DNA from: Anaerolineae bacterium
Lineage (GTDB): Bacteria; Chloroflexota; Anaerolineae; Aggregatilineales; Phototrophicaceae
DNA: 64,000 nt
Direction of reading: 5' to 3'
Assembly (NCBI GenBank): GCA_025055175.1
Contig: JANWYT010000020.1
Span: 156,577 to 220,576, forward strand
The notes beneath the pieces are model-generated. The model saw only the letters and a program-made list of their open reading frames with translations, was not told where the DNA came from and ran no database searches. A program made the position numbers and the translations under genes. Shown here in pieces: positions 17,201 through 25,482 of the stretch; positions within the stretch are counted from its first letter, which is position 1; every line of letters begins with the position of its first letter.

Positions 17201-18253
17201 CAAGCCGACATGCTAGTGCTGCTGGATCGCTACAGCGAAGCCCTTGACGCCCTAGAGCGCGCCAGCAAGCTGGCCAGCCGCAATCCTTACGTCTGGGCCA
17301 AACGCGGCCAGGTTTTGCGCAAAATGCGCCGCCTGGACGAGGCGCTGGAGTGTTACACGCGCGCAGTAGAACTGGATGCCGACTACGCTTGGGCCTGGAG
17401 CGGTCGCGGCCTGACCCTCAGCGATCTCGGCTTGCGCGACGAGGCCCTGGATTGCTTCCGCCGCGCCATCAGCATTGACCCCCAAGATATGTGGTACTGG
17501 CACAACTACGCCGATGAACTGGCCAGTCAGCACCAATACGAAGAGGCTGCCCTGGCCTTCCAGGAAGCCCTGGAACGCCAGCCTCAGCACGCCGAGAGCT
17601 GGGCTAAGCTGGGCCAGGTGTGGCGTAACCTGGGACGCTACGACGACTCGCTCAGCGCCTATGACCATGCCATCCGTCAACAGCCTAACTTCGCCTGGGC
17701 CTGGAACGGTCGCGGTCTGACGCTCAAAGAGCTGGGCCGCAACGAGGAGGCCATCGTCCACTTTGAGCGGGCCGTTGAAGAAGACGGCCGCGTCGTTTGG
17801 TACGCCATTAACCTCATGTCCGTCCTGTTAGACATTGGGCGGCGCGAAGAAGCTCTGAGCGTCATTGAACGGGCTGTGCAGACCTTCCCCGACCATGCAG
17901 TGGTCTGGGCCAGGCGTGGCCAGGTCTTACGACGCATGAGCCGCCACGAAGAAGCTGTCCTCAGCTACGAACGTGCTGTCCAGCTCGACCCCGCCTACGC
18001 CTGGGCCTGGAACGGCCTGAGCCTGTGCCAGATCGCCCTGGGCCGCCACGAAGATGCCCTGCGCGCCTCCCAGCAGGCTGTACGCTTCCACGCAGAAGAC
18101 GTTTGGTTTTGGCACAACCTGGGCGAAGCCAACTATCGCTGCGGCTACTTGCCAGAGGCCCGCGAAGCCTTCTTGCGCGCTCTGGCCATCGATCCACAGC
18201 ACGCCCCTACTCAGGAGAAGCTGGCTATCATCCTCAAAGAGCTGAACCCATGA
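14207..18253 (+). CDS. Ser/Thr protein kinase with about 22 TPR repeats
   Basis: About 1348 residues from ATG 14207 (a GTG at 14195 is also possible; no clear ribosome site for either). Residues 1-260 are acidic and not recognised. A Hanks-type kinase domain covers about 265-570: glycine loop HGGMGIVY, catalytic Lys in LAIKTF, HRDLKPGN, DFG in KVTDFGLVRS and SPEQ/SDIYAFG. The activation loop holds an unusual insert of about 35 residues rich in Ser, Asp and His. From about 595 to the end run roughly 22 TPR units with a visible higher-order period of three units. No membrane segment is seen, so a cytoplasmic kinase with a large protein-binding arm is likely. The FHA gene overlaps its stop by ATGA. 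Confidence 0.92.
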   Translation: MQPPQTERQPHPLEEADKRALLRRRLAADHSDPFATDPHPEVNTLGRLALRLPNDVNYLFALGDVCARLSISAEGRLRIFYVGKVLIAYQRAYAAAHHDVDRRMAQSALDSYAHWACQVLEQHPSPRNAATILWLVAQDDEDDGDLPTPHVSFTELMRVLQAYQRRLHDEATLVDDNEGPAEQTQLPPQAVFSDASVTSTNFDDESVYQSLASDADQRATLGNETRQEDADDLLSQPASLDAQGDDLSGSITQQGERSSDHDYKVGQRLEGRYEVAEVKHGGMGIVYLCYDHQNREPLAIKTFQKKFMDNERAIARFEQEALTWIRLEKHLHIVQARLVQKIDNRPHILLEHVSGMEGVGVDLRSWIDHNRLTPRQALTFALHIALGLLHATTKVPGLVHRDLKPGNILVTHDGIAKVTDFGLVRSLDNALPHSSHNSDEDDSRSDDDHTDSAEHSQRLTRVDAVVGTPPYMSPEQCLGRPVDPRSDIYAFGIVLYESLTGRHPLEARGPQEWKQAHLHQQPKFDEQACERLPASWRAFVLACLAKDPDERPQSWREVLDSLTALYKAEFGEPPSLALDGMSLKARELMDKGYSLTELGRYEEALLAYDQALELQPDYAWAWARKGRTLRLLNRYDDALACYNQALAIQPDYAWAWNGKGIILDRLGRYQEAARAFEQATGINPNDVWYWYNRSDLLQKLRDYDGAITMLECALAIDPRHANSWAKLGQIRRVRGEYEQSLAAYERAIWLQNDYAWALNGLGLTLKMLNRMEEAIMAFKRAAKYQPRVVWHWYNLAETLVIVGRYAEALHPAQEATRTDPDHAPSWAKLGQVLRYLKRHAEALSAYQRAIELDSDFDWAVNGLGIVLEQTQRHEEALACYQRACALQPQNEWYWYNSANALAFLGRPQEALPCLERALELSPRHARSWALLGSVYRQLSRLDDALLACQRATQLDPSYAWAWHEQGATLEVLQRYESALYAYQQAALRAPEQANYFYKQADMLVLLDRYSEALDALERASKLASRNPYVWAKRGQVLRKMRRLDEALECYTRAVELDADYAWAWSGRGLTLSDLGLRDEALDCFRRAISIDPQDMWYWHNYADELASQHQYEEAALAFQEALERQPQHAESWAKLGQVWRNLGRYDDSLSAYDHAIRQQPNFAWAWNGRGLTLKELGRNEEAIVHFERAVEEDGRVVWYAINLMSVLLDIGRREEALSVIERAVQTFPDHAVVWARRGQVLRRMSRHEEAVLSYERAVQLDPAYAWAWNGLSLCQIALGRHEDALRASQQAVRFHAEDVWFWHNLGEANYRCGYLPEAREAFLRALAIDPQHAPTQEKLAIILKELNP

Positions 18254-18648
18254 ACAAGCGTCGTCGTGGAGAAATCTCCATCACCCACATGAGCGGCCCA
18301 CTGGATGGCCGCACCCAGGTCTTCGAGCAGCCTGACCCAGGCAAGCAGCGCATCATCAGCATTGGCCGACGCGACGGCTGCGACATTCACCTGCCCTTCG
18401 ACAACCAGGTCTCGCGCCTGCACGCCCGTCTGACCTGCGTCGCCACGCCCCCGAACTCTCGCAGTGATGAGACGACAATCGGCGCTATGCTCACTTTCTG
18501 GCTAGAAGACGCCGGCAGTCGCAACGGCACTTACATCGAAAAAGAGAGCGAGCCGATCAGCAAGCGCGTCACCCTGCACCCCGGCACGCTGTTCCGCATT
18601 GGCCGCACCTGGCTGCGATTGGACATTCCTCTGAGCTTTGAAGACTGA
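18250..18648 (+). CDS. FHA domain protein
   Basis: 132 residues, nearly all one forkhead-associated domain, which binds phosphothreonine. Signature residues are visible: SIGRRDGCDIHLP, then VSRLHARL (Ser and His of the binding loop) and AGSRNGTYIEKE (Asn-Gly). A loop of about 15 residues is inserted between the third and fourth strands. The gene overlaps the stop of the kinase-TPR gene by four bases, so it is very probably the phospho-reader or adaptor for that kinase; this is inference from coupling. Confidence 0.9.
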   Translation: MNKRRRGEISITHMSGPLDGRTQVFEQPDPGKQRIISIGRRDGCDIHLPFDNQVSRLHARLTCVATPPNSRSDETTIGAMLTFWLEDAGSRNGTYIEKESEPISKRVTLHPGTLFRIGRTWLRLDIPLSFED

Positions 18649-18689
18649 GCCACGCCCTGAGCCTCTCACTAAGCAATGACGGAGCGCAG

Positions 18690-19304
18690 ATGACTGCACA
18701 GCCCAAAGGGCGCACTCTGGCCCTCGTAGGAATGCCTGGCGCAGGCAAAACCCTGTGCGCCAAGCACCTAGAGCAGCGCAACTTCTTCCAGTTCCGCTTC
18801 GGCAGCATCGTCACCGACGAGGTGCTGCGTCGCGGCTTGCCCCTCACTCCCGAGCATGAGCGCATTGTCCGCGAGGAGTTCCGCGCGCGCGATGGCATGG
18901 ACGCCATCGCCAAGCGCGCTCTACCCCTCTTGCAAGCTGCCCTCCAACAGCACGATTGTATCGTGATCGATGGCCTGTACAGCCAGAGCGAATATCGCAC
19001 CTTGCGCGAAGCGCTCGGCGACACGATCATCCTGGTTGCCATCGTGGCCGAACGCCGTCTGCGCTATGAGCGCTTAGCTCAGCGCTCCGAGCGTCCTCTC
19101 ACCTTTGAGGAAGCAGAGGAGCGCGACATGCGCGAAATTGAACACATCGAGAAAGGCGGGCCTATCGCCCTGGCTGATTACACCCTGCTCAACAATGGTG
19201 AGCCAGAAGCCCTGCTAGCCCGCCTGGACGCTTTGCTGGAGCGCCTGAACTTCCGCCCTCAGCCGCCCTGCAATCCGAGCCAAGAGCCGAGGACAGAAGT
19301 CTGA
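18690..19304 (+). CDS. UPF0200-type P-loop nucleotide kinase-like protein
   Basis: 204 residues with an N-terminal Walker A GMPGAGKT near residue 14, a base- or phosphate-binding helix FRFGSIVTDEVLRRG, and a strand CIVIDGLYSQSEY followed by IILVAIVAERRLRYERL. A lid-like region RPLTFEEAEERD and a late YTLLNNGE also match the UPF0200/dephospho-CoA kinase-like family, best known from archaea. The reaction for this family is not established to my knowledge; NMP-kinase-like phosphoryl transfer is expected. It lies 41 bases after the FHA gene on the same strand and may belong to the same operon. Confidence 0.75.
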   Translation: MTAQPKGRTLALVGMPGAGKTLCAKHLEQRNFFQFRFGSIVTDEVLRRGLPLTPEHERIVREEFRARDGMDAIAKRALPLLQAALQQHDCIVIDGLYSQSEYRTLREALGDTIILVAIVAERRLRYERLAQRSERPLTFEEAEERDMREIEHIEKGGPIALADYTLLNNGEPEALLARLDALLERLNFRPQPPCNPSQEPRTEV

Positions 19305-19332
19305 GGGCCGTGTTCGTCATCGATGCCCTGAC

Positions 19333-19872
19333 TCAGGCCGTCACACCTTCGGCCACCAGGGATGCCTGCACGTCTAGCGTGATCTTGACTTCTTTGCTCA
19401 CCAGCACGCCGCCGGCTTCCAAGACTTGATTCCAGGTCAGGCCGAAGTCCTCGCGGTTGATCTTGGTCTCGGCGGTGAAGCCAGCCACGCGCACCCCCCA
19501 GGGATTGACTGCCTCACCATCGAAGCTGACGTCCAGCTCTACCGTGCGCGTCACGCCAGCGATGGTCAGCTCGCCCACCAGCACGCCGTGATCGTCATCT
19601 TTCAAGGTGAAGCCTGTGCTGCGGAAGGTGATGTAGGGATGCTGCTCCACGTTGAAGAAATCGGCGCTGCGCAGGTGATTGTCGCGGTCGGGCATGCCCG
19701 TGTTGATCGTGGCGGCGTCAATCTGAGCTTCTACGCTGGCGCTGGCGCGCTTGGCCGGATCCCAGGTGATTGTGCCACTCACCTTGTCGAACGTGCCGCG
19801 CACGGTGGTAATCATCATGTGCCTGACAGAAAACGAAGCGGTTGTGTGAGCGCTATCAATCTTCCACTGCAT
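19333..19872 (-). CDS. YceI family protein
   Basis: 179 residues from ATG 19872, which has a GGGAGGC ribosome site; an earlier in-frame start at 19911 lacks one. The sequence has the YceI pattern throughout: WKIDSAHTTASFSVRHMM, VRGTFDKVSGTI, SVEAQIDAATINTG, RDNHLRSADFFNVEQHPYITF in pieces, and EDFGLTWNQVLEAGGVLVS in pieces. These lipocalin-like barrels bind long isoprenoid lipids in characterised members. There is no signal peptide, so unlike Escherichia coli YceI this copy is cytoplasmic. It converges on the P-loop gene. Confidence 0.93.
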   Translation of the reverse strand: MQWKIDSAHTTASFSVRHMMITTVRGTFDKVSGTITWDPAKRASASVEAQIDAATINTGMPDRDNHLRSADFFNVEQHPYITFRSTGFTLKDDDHGVLVGELTIAGVTRTVELDVSFDGEAVNPWGVRVAGFTAETKINREDFGLTWNQVLEAGGVLVSKEVKITLDVQASLVAEGVTA

Positions 19873-19988
19873 GTTAAGCCTCCCAGGGCTGGTTAAGGTC
19901 TCGTCGATCACAAGCGGACTATAGTCCGTTTACACGCTCATGATAGAGTCAGACTCGTTCTTTGTCCATCAGAGGATGATGAGAAAAC

Positions 19989-20528
19989 TCAACTTTCGCG
20001 ACTCAGTCGACGGCGCGGCAAAAGCTGAGCGACGGGCAAGGCCAGGTGAGGCAAGAGCGGCTCGCGGAGTGTGTCGCCAGGGCGCAAATATTGCACCGCA
20101 CCGCGCCGATACACACCCAGGCGGTCGTAATTGGGGAACAAGCCCCACAAGGTCTGCGTGCCAGCGCGGATGTAATCGACGATCAGCTCGCGCACTTGCG
20201 GCGAGTCATCGGCCTGTTTGAAGACTTCAGCCACAATCAGCGGCGCGAACGGCACGTAATCATAGGGATAGGGATGGCGCGCCAACTGCTCTGGAGAGAG
20301 GTAGGCCACCGACGGCACGCGCACTGTATCTACGCCCAAGCGAAAGGCGCAAGAGGCGCGCACCACTTCGCCCAGGCCGCGCGCCTCCGTCTGGTCTTCT
20401 AGAGCCATGCCCACCCGCAGCGCCACAATCGCATAGCGGAAGCCCAACGAAGCCAGCGGCACGACTTGGCCGCGCACCAATTCAAAGGGCTTGAAGGCAT
20501 AGCTGCGCCAGAACTGTTCGGGAGTCAT
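19989..20528 (-). CDS. Uma2-family (DUF820) protein with degenerate nuclease site
   Basis: 179 residues from ATG 20528, which has AGGAG nine bases upstream; longer starts at 20573 or 20576 lack a ribosome site. The fold markers of Uma2 are recognisable: MTPEQFW..., FELVRGQVVPLA, GLGEVVRASCAFRLG, TVRVPSVAYLSPEQL, PLIVAEVF, VRELIVDYIRAGTQTLWGLFP and LGVYRRG. Active members carry a PD-(D/E)xK site with Asp in a PDVAF-type motif, Glu in VEV and a Lys about one helix later. Here the Asp is Ser (VPSVAYL), the Glu is kept (AEV) and the Lys position reads Leu (VRELIV). An inactive or repurposed copy is likely. It follows the FHA membrane protein by 92 bases. Confidence 0.7.
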   Translation of the reverse strand: MTPEQFWRSYAFKPFELVRGQVVPLASLGFRYAIVALRVGMALEDQTEARGLGEVVRASCAFRLGVDTVRVPSVAYLSPEQLARHPYPYDYVPFAPLIVAEVFKQADDSPQVRELIVDYIRAGTQTLWGLFPNYDRLGVYRRGAVQYLRPGDTLREPLLPHLALPVAQLLPRRRLSRES

Positions 20529-20619
20529 GCCTGCAATCTCCTGTGTGTCCCTGCTCACGCGCTGTGCGGTCATCACAGCGCGCGGGCAGGCAGGCTACTT
20601 TGAGGCGACGATGGCAGCA

Positions 20620-21570
20620 TCAACCGCCAGCGGCGACGCAACGGATCAGGCCCAGAGTTTGCAGGATGTTGTTGACGACGGGGATGTCGCAGTACAAGTT
20701 GAGCGTATCGACCACGACCACCGCCACAATGCTGGCGCAGCAACACAGCAACATGAGGCCCAAGCAACCGATCAGCACCAGACGGCCTGTGTTGCCGCCT
20801 CCGCTTGCTTCGCGCATAGCATAGGGATCGTAATCATTGGGCATGGGCGCGCCAGGTATGCCACCTGGCCCACCAGGCGCGGCGGTCATCCCATACTGGC
20901 CATAGTAGGGATCGGGCGCAGGCATGGCATAGGGGTCGGGCGCGCCAGGGACGGCAGCGGGTGGCTGATAGGGCGGGACGCCAGGCGGCTGGTAGGGTGG
21001 TGCGACAGGCGCGGGCGGTTGGTAGGGCGGCGCGCCAGGCGGCTGATAGGGCGGTGCGACGGGCGCACCAGGAGCAGCGGCGGGCGGTTGATAGGGCGGC
21101 ACGCCAGGCGGCTGATAGGGCGGTGCGCCAGGCGCGGGCGGTTGGTAGGGCTGAGCAGCAGGGACGACGGGCGCGCTGGGAGCGGGTGGCTGATAGGGCT
21201 GGGCGGGCGGCACAGCGGGTGGGCCGTAGTCGGCAGCCGGGGCAGGTACGGTGGGCATGCCAGCGCGCACCACTTCGTAGCCTAGCGTCACTGTCTCGCC
21301 CAAGCTGATGAGGTCGCCGTTCTTCAAAAGGACGGCGCCGCTGATCCGCTTACCATTGATGAACGTGCCGTTGGTGCTGTTGAGGTCTTCGACCGTGTAG
21401 CCTTCTGGCCCGCGCACGAAGCGCAGATGGCTGCGGCTCACTTCGCGGTCGTTGATGACGATGTCGTTCTGGACTTCGCGCCCTAGCTTAGCCTGCTCAG
21501 CCTGGAGTTCGATCACGCGGCCTGGCTCTGGGCCGCGCTTGATGATGAGGCGATAGGTGTCGGCCTGCAT
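20620..21570 (-). CDS. membrane-tethered FHA domain protein with Pro-rich repeat arm
   Basis: 316 residues. An FHA domain fills residues 8-95 (KLGREVQNDIVINDREVSRSHLRF in pieces, LNSTNGTFING). A proline-rich arm of about 125 residues follows, built from PPYQPPA/G-type units, which also form a visible nucleotide repeat at 20940-21220. A Cys-rich hydrophobic segment near residue 265-290 (LVLIGCLGLMLLCCCAS) is a membrane anchor, leaving about 25 residues outside. It would place a phosphothreonine reader at the inner membrane face. Its start is four bases after the Nif11-like gene, so these two are an operon. The partner kinase could be either Hanks kinase in the window. Confidence 0.87.
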   Translation of the reverse strand: MQADTYRLIIKRGPEPGRVIELQAEQAKLGREVQNDIVINDREVSRSHLRFVRGPEGYTVEDLNSTNGTFINGKRISGAVLLKNGDLISLGETVTLGYEVVRAGMPTVPAPAADYGPPAVPPAQPYQPPAPSAPVVPAAQPYQPPAPGAPPYQPPGVPPYQPPAAAPGAPVAPPYQPPGAPPYQPPAPVAPPYQPPGVPPYQPPAAVPGAPDPYAMPAPDPYYGQYGMTAAPGGPGGIPGAPMPNDYDPYAMREASGGGNTGRLVLIGCLGLMLLCCCASIVAVVVVDTLNLYCDIPVVNNILQTLGLIRCVAAGG

Positions 21571-21574
21571 GAGC

Positions 21575-21805
21575 TTATTTCCCCGCCGCTAGCTGCTTGA
21601 TCGGCTCTAAGTTGGCCGTCTTCAGACTAGGCTTAAAGGTCTCCAGCGCGACCTTCATCTCCTCCTGGCTGACGATGAAGCCCTTGCCATGTGCAAACTG
21701 GACGAGCTTATCCAGAGAATTAATGCCGCTGATGTAGAGCTGCTGACGCAGAGTTTCCTCGCGTTCCAGGCGTTGCAGAAAGCGTTGCGCGGTGGTGAGA
21801 GACAT
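21575..21805 (-). CDS. Nif11-like small protein
   Basis: 76 residues matching the Nif11 helical domain: an N-terminal MSLTTAQRFLQRLEREETLRQQL in pieces, a GINSLDKLVQFAHGKGF core and VSQEEMKVAL. Nif11 domains occur in leader peptides of ribosomally made, modified peptides and in small nitrogen-related proteins. The C-terminus (EPIKQLAAGK) has no double-Gly cleavage site followed by a Cys/Ser/Thr core, and no modification enzyme is nearby, so a peptide precursor is unlikely. It is the first gene of a pair with the membrane FHA protein. A TATAG-containing AT stretch near 21860 may hold its promoter. Confidence 0.75.
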   Translation of the reverse strand: MSLTTAQRFLQRLEREETLRQQLYISGINSLDKLVQFAHGKGFIVSQEEMKVALETFKPSLKTANLEPIKQLAAGK

Positions 21806-22041
21806 AAGCCGTATATCTCCTCAGAGGTCAGGCCCAGGCGGGACATAATAGCGCGCTTAGTATAGCCTTTCCCTGACGAAAAATTCAAGTGAGGCACACA
21901 GCCTGCCTGGGCCGACGGGCCCTCATGTCAAACTTTCTCTCTCACAAGGGGCGCAGCTTCTGTTCTCTTCCACGCGCAACCCGCCCTCAGGGCTACAGCG
22001 CCGAGCTGCTGCTCGTCTTCACAATGCGGCGGGCCAGACGC

Positions 22042-22047
22042 TACAAT
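22042..22047 (+). promoter_or_regulatory. -10 box of the CAP/LysM gene
   Basis: TACAAT lies six bases before the ATG at 22054, so the transcript would begin at or next to the start codon and be leaderless. No ribosome site is visible ahead of that ATG. Confidence 0.45.
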
Positions 22048-22053
22048 AGCGTC

Positions 22054-23160
22054 ATGAGACGCATACCTTGTAAACTGTGGTTGTTCCTCATCACAATGAG
22101 CGCGGCGTGGGTTGGCTCAGCCCAGGCTCAAGACTTGCTGGGGCAGATCAACGCGCTGCGCACGGCGCGCGGCCTAGCGCCCTACACCATCGACGGCGCC
22201 TTGAGCGCTGCCGCGCAGAACCAGGCCGCCTGGATGGCCCAGACGGGCCAAGTGAGCCACACGCAGTCCGACGGCAGCACGCCGCGCAGTCGGGCGGCGG
22301 CCGCTGGTTATTCATCGACCTGGGTGAGCGAGAACATCTACTTGGGCCGCAGCGCTGAAGCGGCTTGGACGTTCTGGCTCAATTCGCCCGTCCACTACGC
22401 CGGCCTGACCAACCCTAACTATGAACACGTCGGCATTGCCAGCGCCAGCGGCCCCCATGGGACAGCGTATGTGTTGGTGTTCGGGGCGCGCACTGCGCCT
22501 AACTTCAGCAGCGCAGGCGGAAGCACAGCAGGCAGTGACAGCACGAGCCGCAGACCAGCCCCCACGCCGCGCCGCTCCTTGGTCGTCGGCATAGCTGCCG
22601 ACGGCAGCCTCATGCACGAAATTCAGCCCGGCGAGACGATAGGCGACATCGCCCTGATGTACGGCTACGGCTGGGGCGACATCCCCGCCATGCTGGCCCT
22701 CAACGGCCTGACGCAAGATGATATCCGCCGCATTTTGCCTGGCCAGGTCTTCCTTGTGCCGCCGCGCGGCGGCACGTTCACGCCCACCCCCAGCCCCACC
22801 ATCGATCCTGCTCTGCTGCCGACGGCCACCTCGACGCCATCAGCCACTGCCACACCTACCCCCACCGAGACGCTAGAGCCGTTGCCAGAGCCAGCCCTGT
22901 TCAACAGCGCCCAGACGCCCACGCCGCTGCCTAGCCCCACCCCCGAGCCTGCCCAAGCTCTCCCGACGCGAGCGCTAGTGGTGCGCGCCCTGCCGACCCA
23001 GATTGCGGCCCTGACCACGCCCGCCAGCTTCGTTCCCACCGCCCCCGTCGGCCCTGAGGGCGAAGACGGCCCACCTGCTTGGTTGTGGGCCATCATCGGC
23101 GCGCAGTTGGCCATCCTGGGCGGAGCGACGCTTGAGCTGCTGCGCCGTCGCAGACGCTAG
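22054..23160 (+). CDS. secreted CAP-domain/LysM protein with C-terminal membrane anchor
   Basis: 368 residues from ATG 22054, chosen because it starts a clean signal peptide ([20 protein letters not shown]); the frame is open further upstream, but that part is not protein-like. Residues about 27-150 are a CAP/SCP domain ([48 protein letters not shown]), with the family's His and Glu residues. A LysM-like domain follows near 190-235 ([25 protein letters not shown]), then a Thr/Pro-rich stalk and a membrane segment near the end before an Arg-rich tail. It is probably wall- or membrane-attached outside. CAP proteins have varied roles; no specific one can be given. Confidence 0.87.
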   Translation: MRRIPCKLWLFLITMSAAWVGSAQAQDLLGQINALRTARGLAPYTIDGALSAAAQNQAAWMAQTGQVSHTQSDGSTPRSRAAAAGYSSTWVSENIYLGRSAEAAWTFWLNSPVHYAGLTNPNYEHVGIASASGPHGTAYVLVFGARTAPNFSSAGGSTAGSDSTSRRPAPTPRRSLVVGIAADGSLMHEIQPGETIGDIALMYGYGWGDIPAMLALNGLTQDDIRRILPGQVFLVPPRGGTFTPTPSPTIDPALLPTATSTPSATATPTPTETLEPLPEPALFNSAQTPTPLPSPTPEPAQALPTRALVVRALPTQIAALTTPASFVPTAPVGPEGEDGPPAWLWAIIGAQLAILGGATLELLRRRRR

Positions 23161-23171
23161 GCGCTCAGGGC

Positions 23172-23200
23172 TTGCTAAAAATGAACGCCTGTTCTATCAT
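23172..23200 (+). promoter_or_regulatory. recA promoter with LexA (SOS) box
   Basis: TTGCTA (23172-23177), 17 bases, then TATCAT (23195-23200) form a sigma-70 promoter. Inside the spacer and touching the -10 box is GAAC-GCCT-GTTC (23183-23194), a perfect match to the GAACnnnnGTTC SOS box known from Bacillus and Actinobacteria. LexA bound here would block the promoter. The leader to the recA ATG is about 63 bases. Confidence 0.85.
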
Positions 23201-23269
23201 GGTGACATCGGAGCGCGGCGCGCTCGCGCTTTTCCGCACGATCCTCAAAGGATGAGAGGCACAGACCAC

Positions 23270-24322
<1,053 letters not shown>

Positions 24323-24336
24323 CCCGACGCTGCGCG

Positions 24337-25062
24337 ATGAAGCTTCTGCGCCACCTGCTGGCCTTACTGCTGGCCCTAACCGCCTGTGTTCCTCAGGCTG
24401 ATCCAGAGCTAGAGACGCAAGCAGCTTTCATCGGGACGCAGCGCGCGCAATTGGAGGCCAGCGCCACCGTGCAGACGGCGCGTCTGCAAACCACTCTGGA
24501 TTACAGCGGCACGCGCGTCAGCGCAGCAGCCACCCAAAGCCAACTGCTGAAGGCCACTCTGATCGCGATGGGGACGCCTCCTGCTGATTTAGAAGCCTTC
24601 CAGCGCCAATTCATGGAGTCTAGGCCCAGCTCTACTCCCGATACAGCCCAGAGCGGCCCTAGTCCCACGACCGACCGCCTGGCTGTCACGCCGCCTGACT
24701 TGCCTAGCCCCACGCCCACTACAGGCCCACGCTTGGTAGACATCGTCATGACGGAGCGCGTCGGGGCAGACGACTGTCCTATTGGCAACAGCAGCGTCTT
24801 CAGCACCCGGTCGGAGGCGATCTACGTCGTGGCCCGCGCCGTCAACGCGCCGCGCGGCACGGTCTTCACGTCGCGTTGGCTGTTGCGTAACGAAGAAGTG
24901 ATCCGCTATGATTTTGCTCCAGATTTCGACATTGCGCGGGCCTGTATCTGGTTTTACATCGACCCCAACGAAGTGCGCTTTGCGCCTGGCCCGTGGGCCG
25001 TCGTCTTGCAGGTCAATGGCCAGGATGCCGCGCCCCCCGTCGAGTTCATCATCCGCGAATGA
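24337..25062 (+). CDS. lipoprotein with C-terminal beta domain, unknown function
   Basis: 241 residues, starting 14 bases after recA. The N-terminus has a lipobox (LALTAC) after a short hydrophobic run, so a lipid-anchored extracytoplasmic protein is expected. Residues 25-85 are helical and Gln/Thr-rich, 90-125 a Ser/Thr/Pro linker, and 130-241 a beta-rich domain with a Cys pair (DDCPIGNS and RACIWFY), ending VVLQVNGQDAAPPVEFIIRE. The end resembles small Ig-like domains found at the C-terminus of Chloroflexota lipoproteins. Role not recognised. Confidence 0.75.
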   Translation: MKLLRHLLALLLALTACVPQADPELETQAAFIGTQRAQLEASATVQTARLQTTLDYSGTRVSAAATQSQLLKATLIAMGTPPADLEAFQRQFMESRPSSTPDTAQSGPSPTTDRLAVTPPDLPSPTPTTGPRLVDIVMTERVGADDCPIGNSSVFSTRSEAIYVVARAVNAPRGTVFTSRWLLRNEEVIRYDFAPDFDIARACIWFYIDPNEVRFAPGPWAVVLQVNGQDAAPPVEFIIRE

Positions 25063-25095
25063 AAGGGCTGTATCATCCAGGGAGAAGCCGCAGCT

Positions 25096-25482
25096 ATGGG
25101 TATCATCACGCGCTGGGACGACAAGCAACAGACCATCGTCTTGCTAGAGTTTGAGACGAGCTGGACGCTAGACGACCTCAAGCAGGCTGTCCAAGAAGCT
25201 GACGCCCTCATCAGCAGCGTGGATCACCGCGTCGACCTGCTGATTGACATCGAAGACAGTCGTATGCCCAGCGACTTCATGGGCATGGCCCGCGTGTTGT
25301 TGGCCGAAGGCGAGGCGCGCGCCAACGAGGGGCGGCGCGTGGTCGTCGGCGCGAACATGCTGTTCCGCCAAGGCTACCAGGCCGTCAAGGCGGCCTTCCG
25401 CAGCAAGTTGGAGGGCCGCGAGATCAGCTTCGCGGCGGATCGAGATGAAGGTCGCGCTATCTTGCGCAGCCTGCGTGGTTAG
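25096..25482 (+). CDS. small STAS/SpoIIAA-like protein
   Basis: 128 residues with no signal or membrane segment. The order of elements, a strand (QQTIVLLEFETSW), helix (TLDDLKQAVQEADALI), strand (VDLLIDIED), helix, strand (RRVVVGAN) and helix, matches the SpoIIAA-like/STAS fold. Its first part, with TIV.LEF..SWTLDDL, is similar to TIIV.EI..PWTWEDAF in the proteins at 27841 and 48046, so they are likely one family. No phosphorylatable Ser as in classic anti-sigma antagonists can be placed with confidence. The stop overlaps the end of the converging membrane gene by four bases. Confidence 0.7.
   Translation: MGIITRWDDKQQTIVLLEFETSWTLDDLKQAVQEADALISSVDHRVDLLIDIEDSRMPSDFMGMARVLLAEGEARANEGRRVVVGANMLFRQGYQAVKAAFRSKLEGREISFAADRDEGRAILRSLRG

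Noticed and set aside
21575..21805. RiPP precursor peptide
   Set aside because: No Gly-Gly site, no Cys/Ser/Thr core and no maturation or export genes adjacent.
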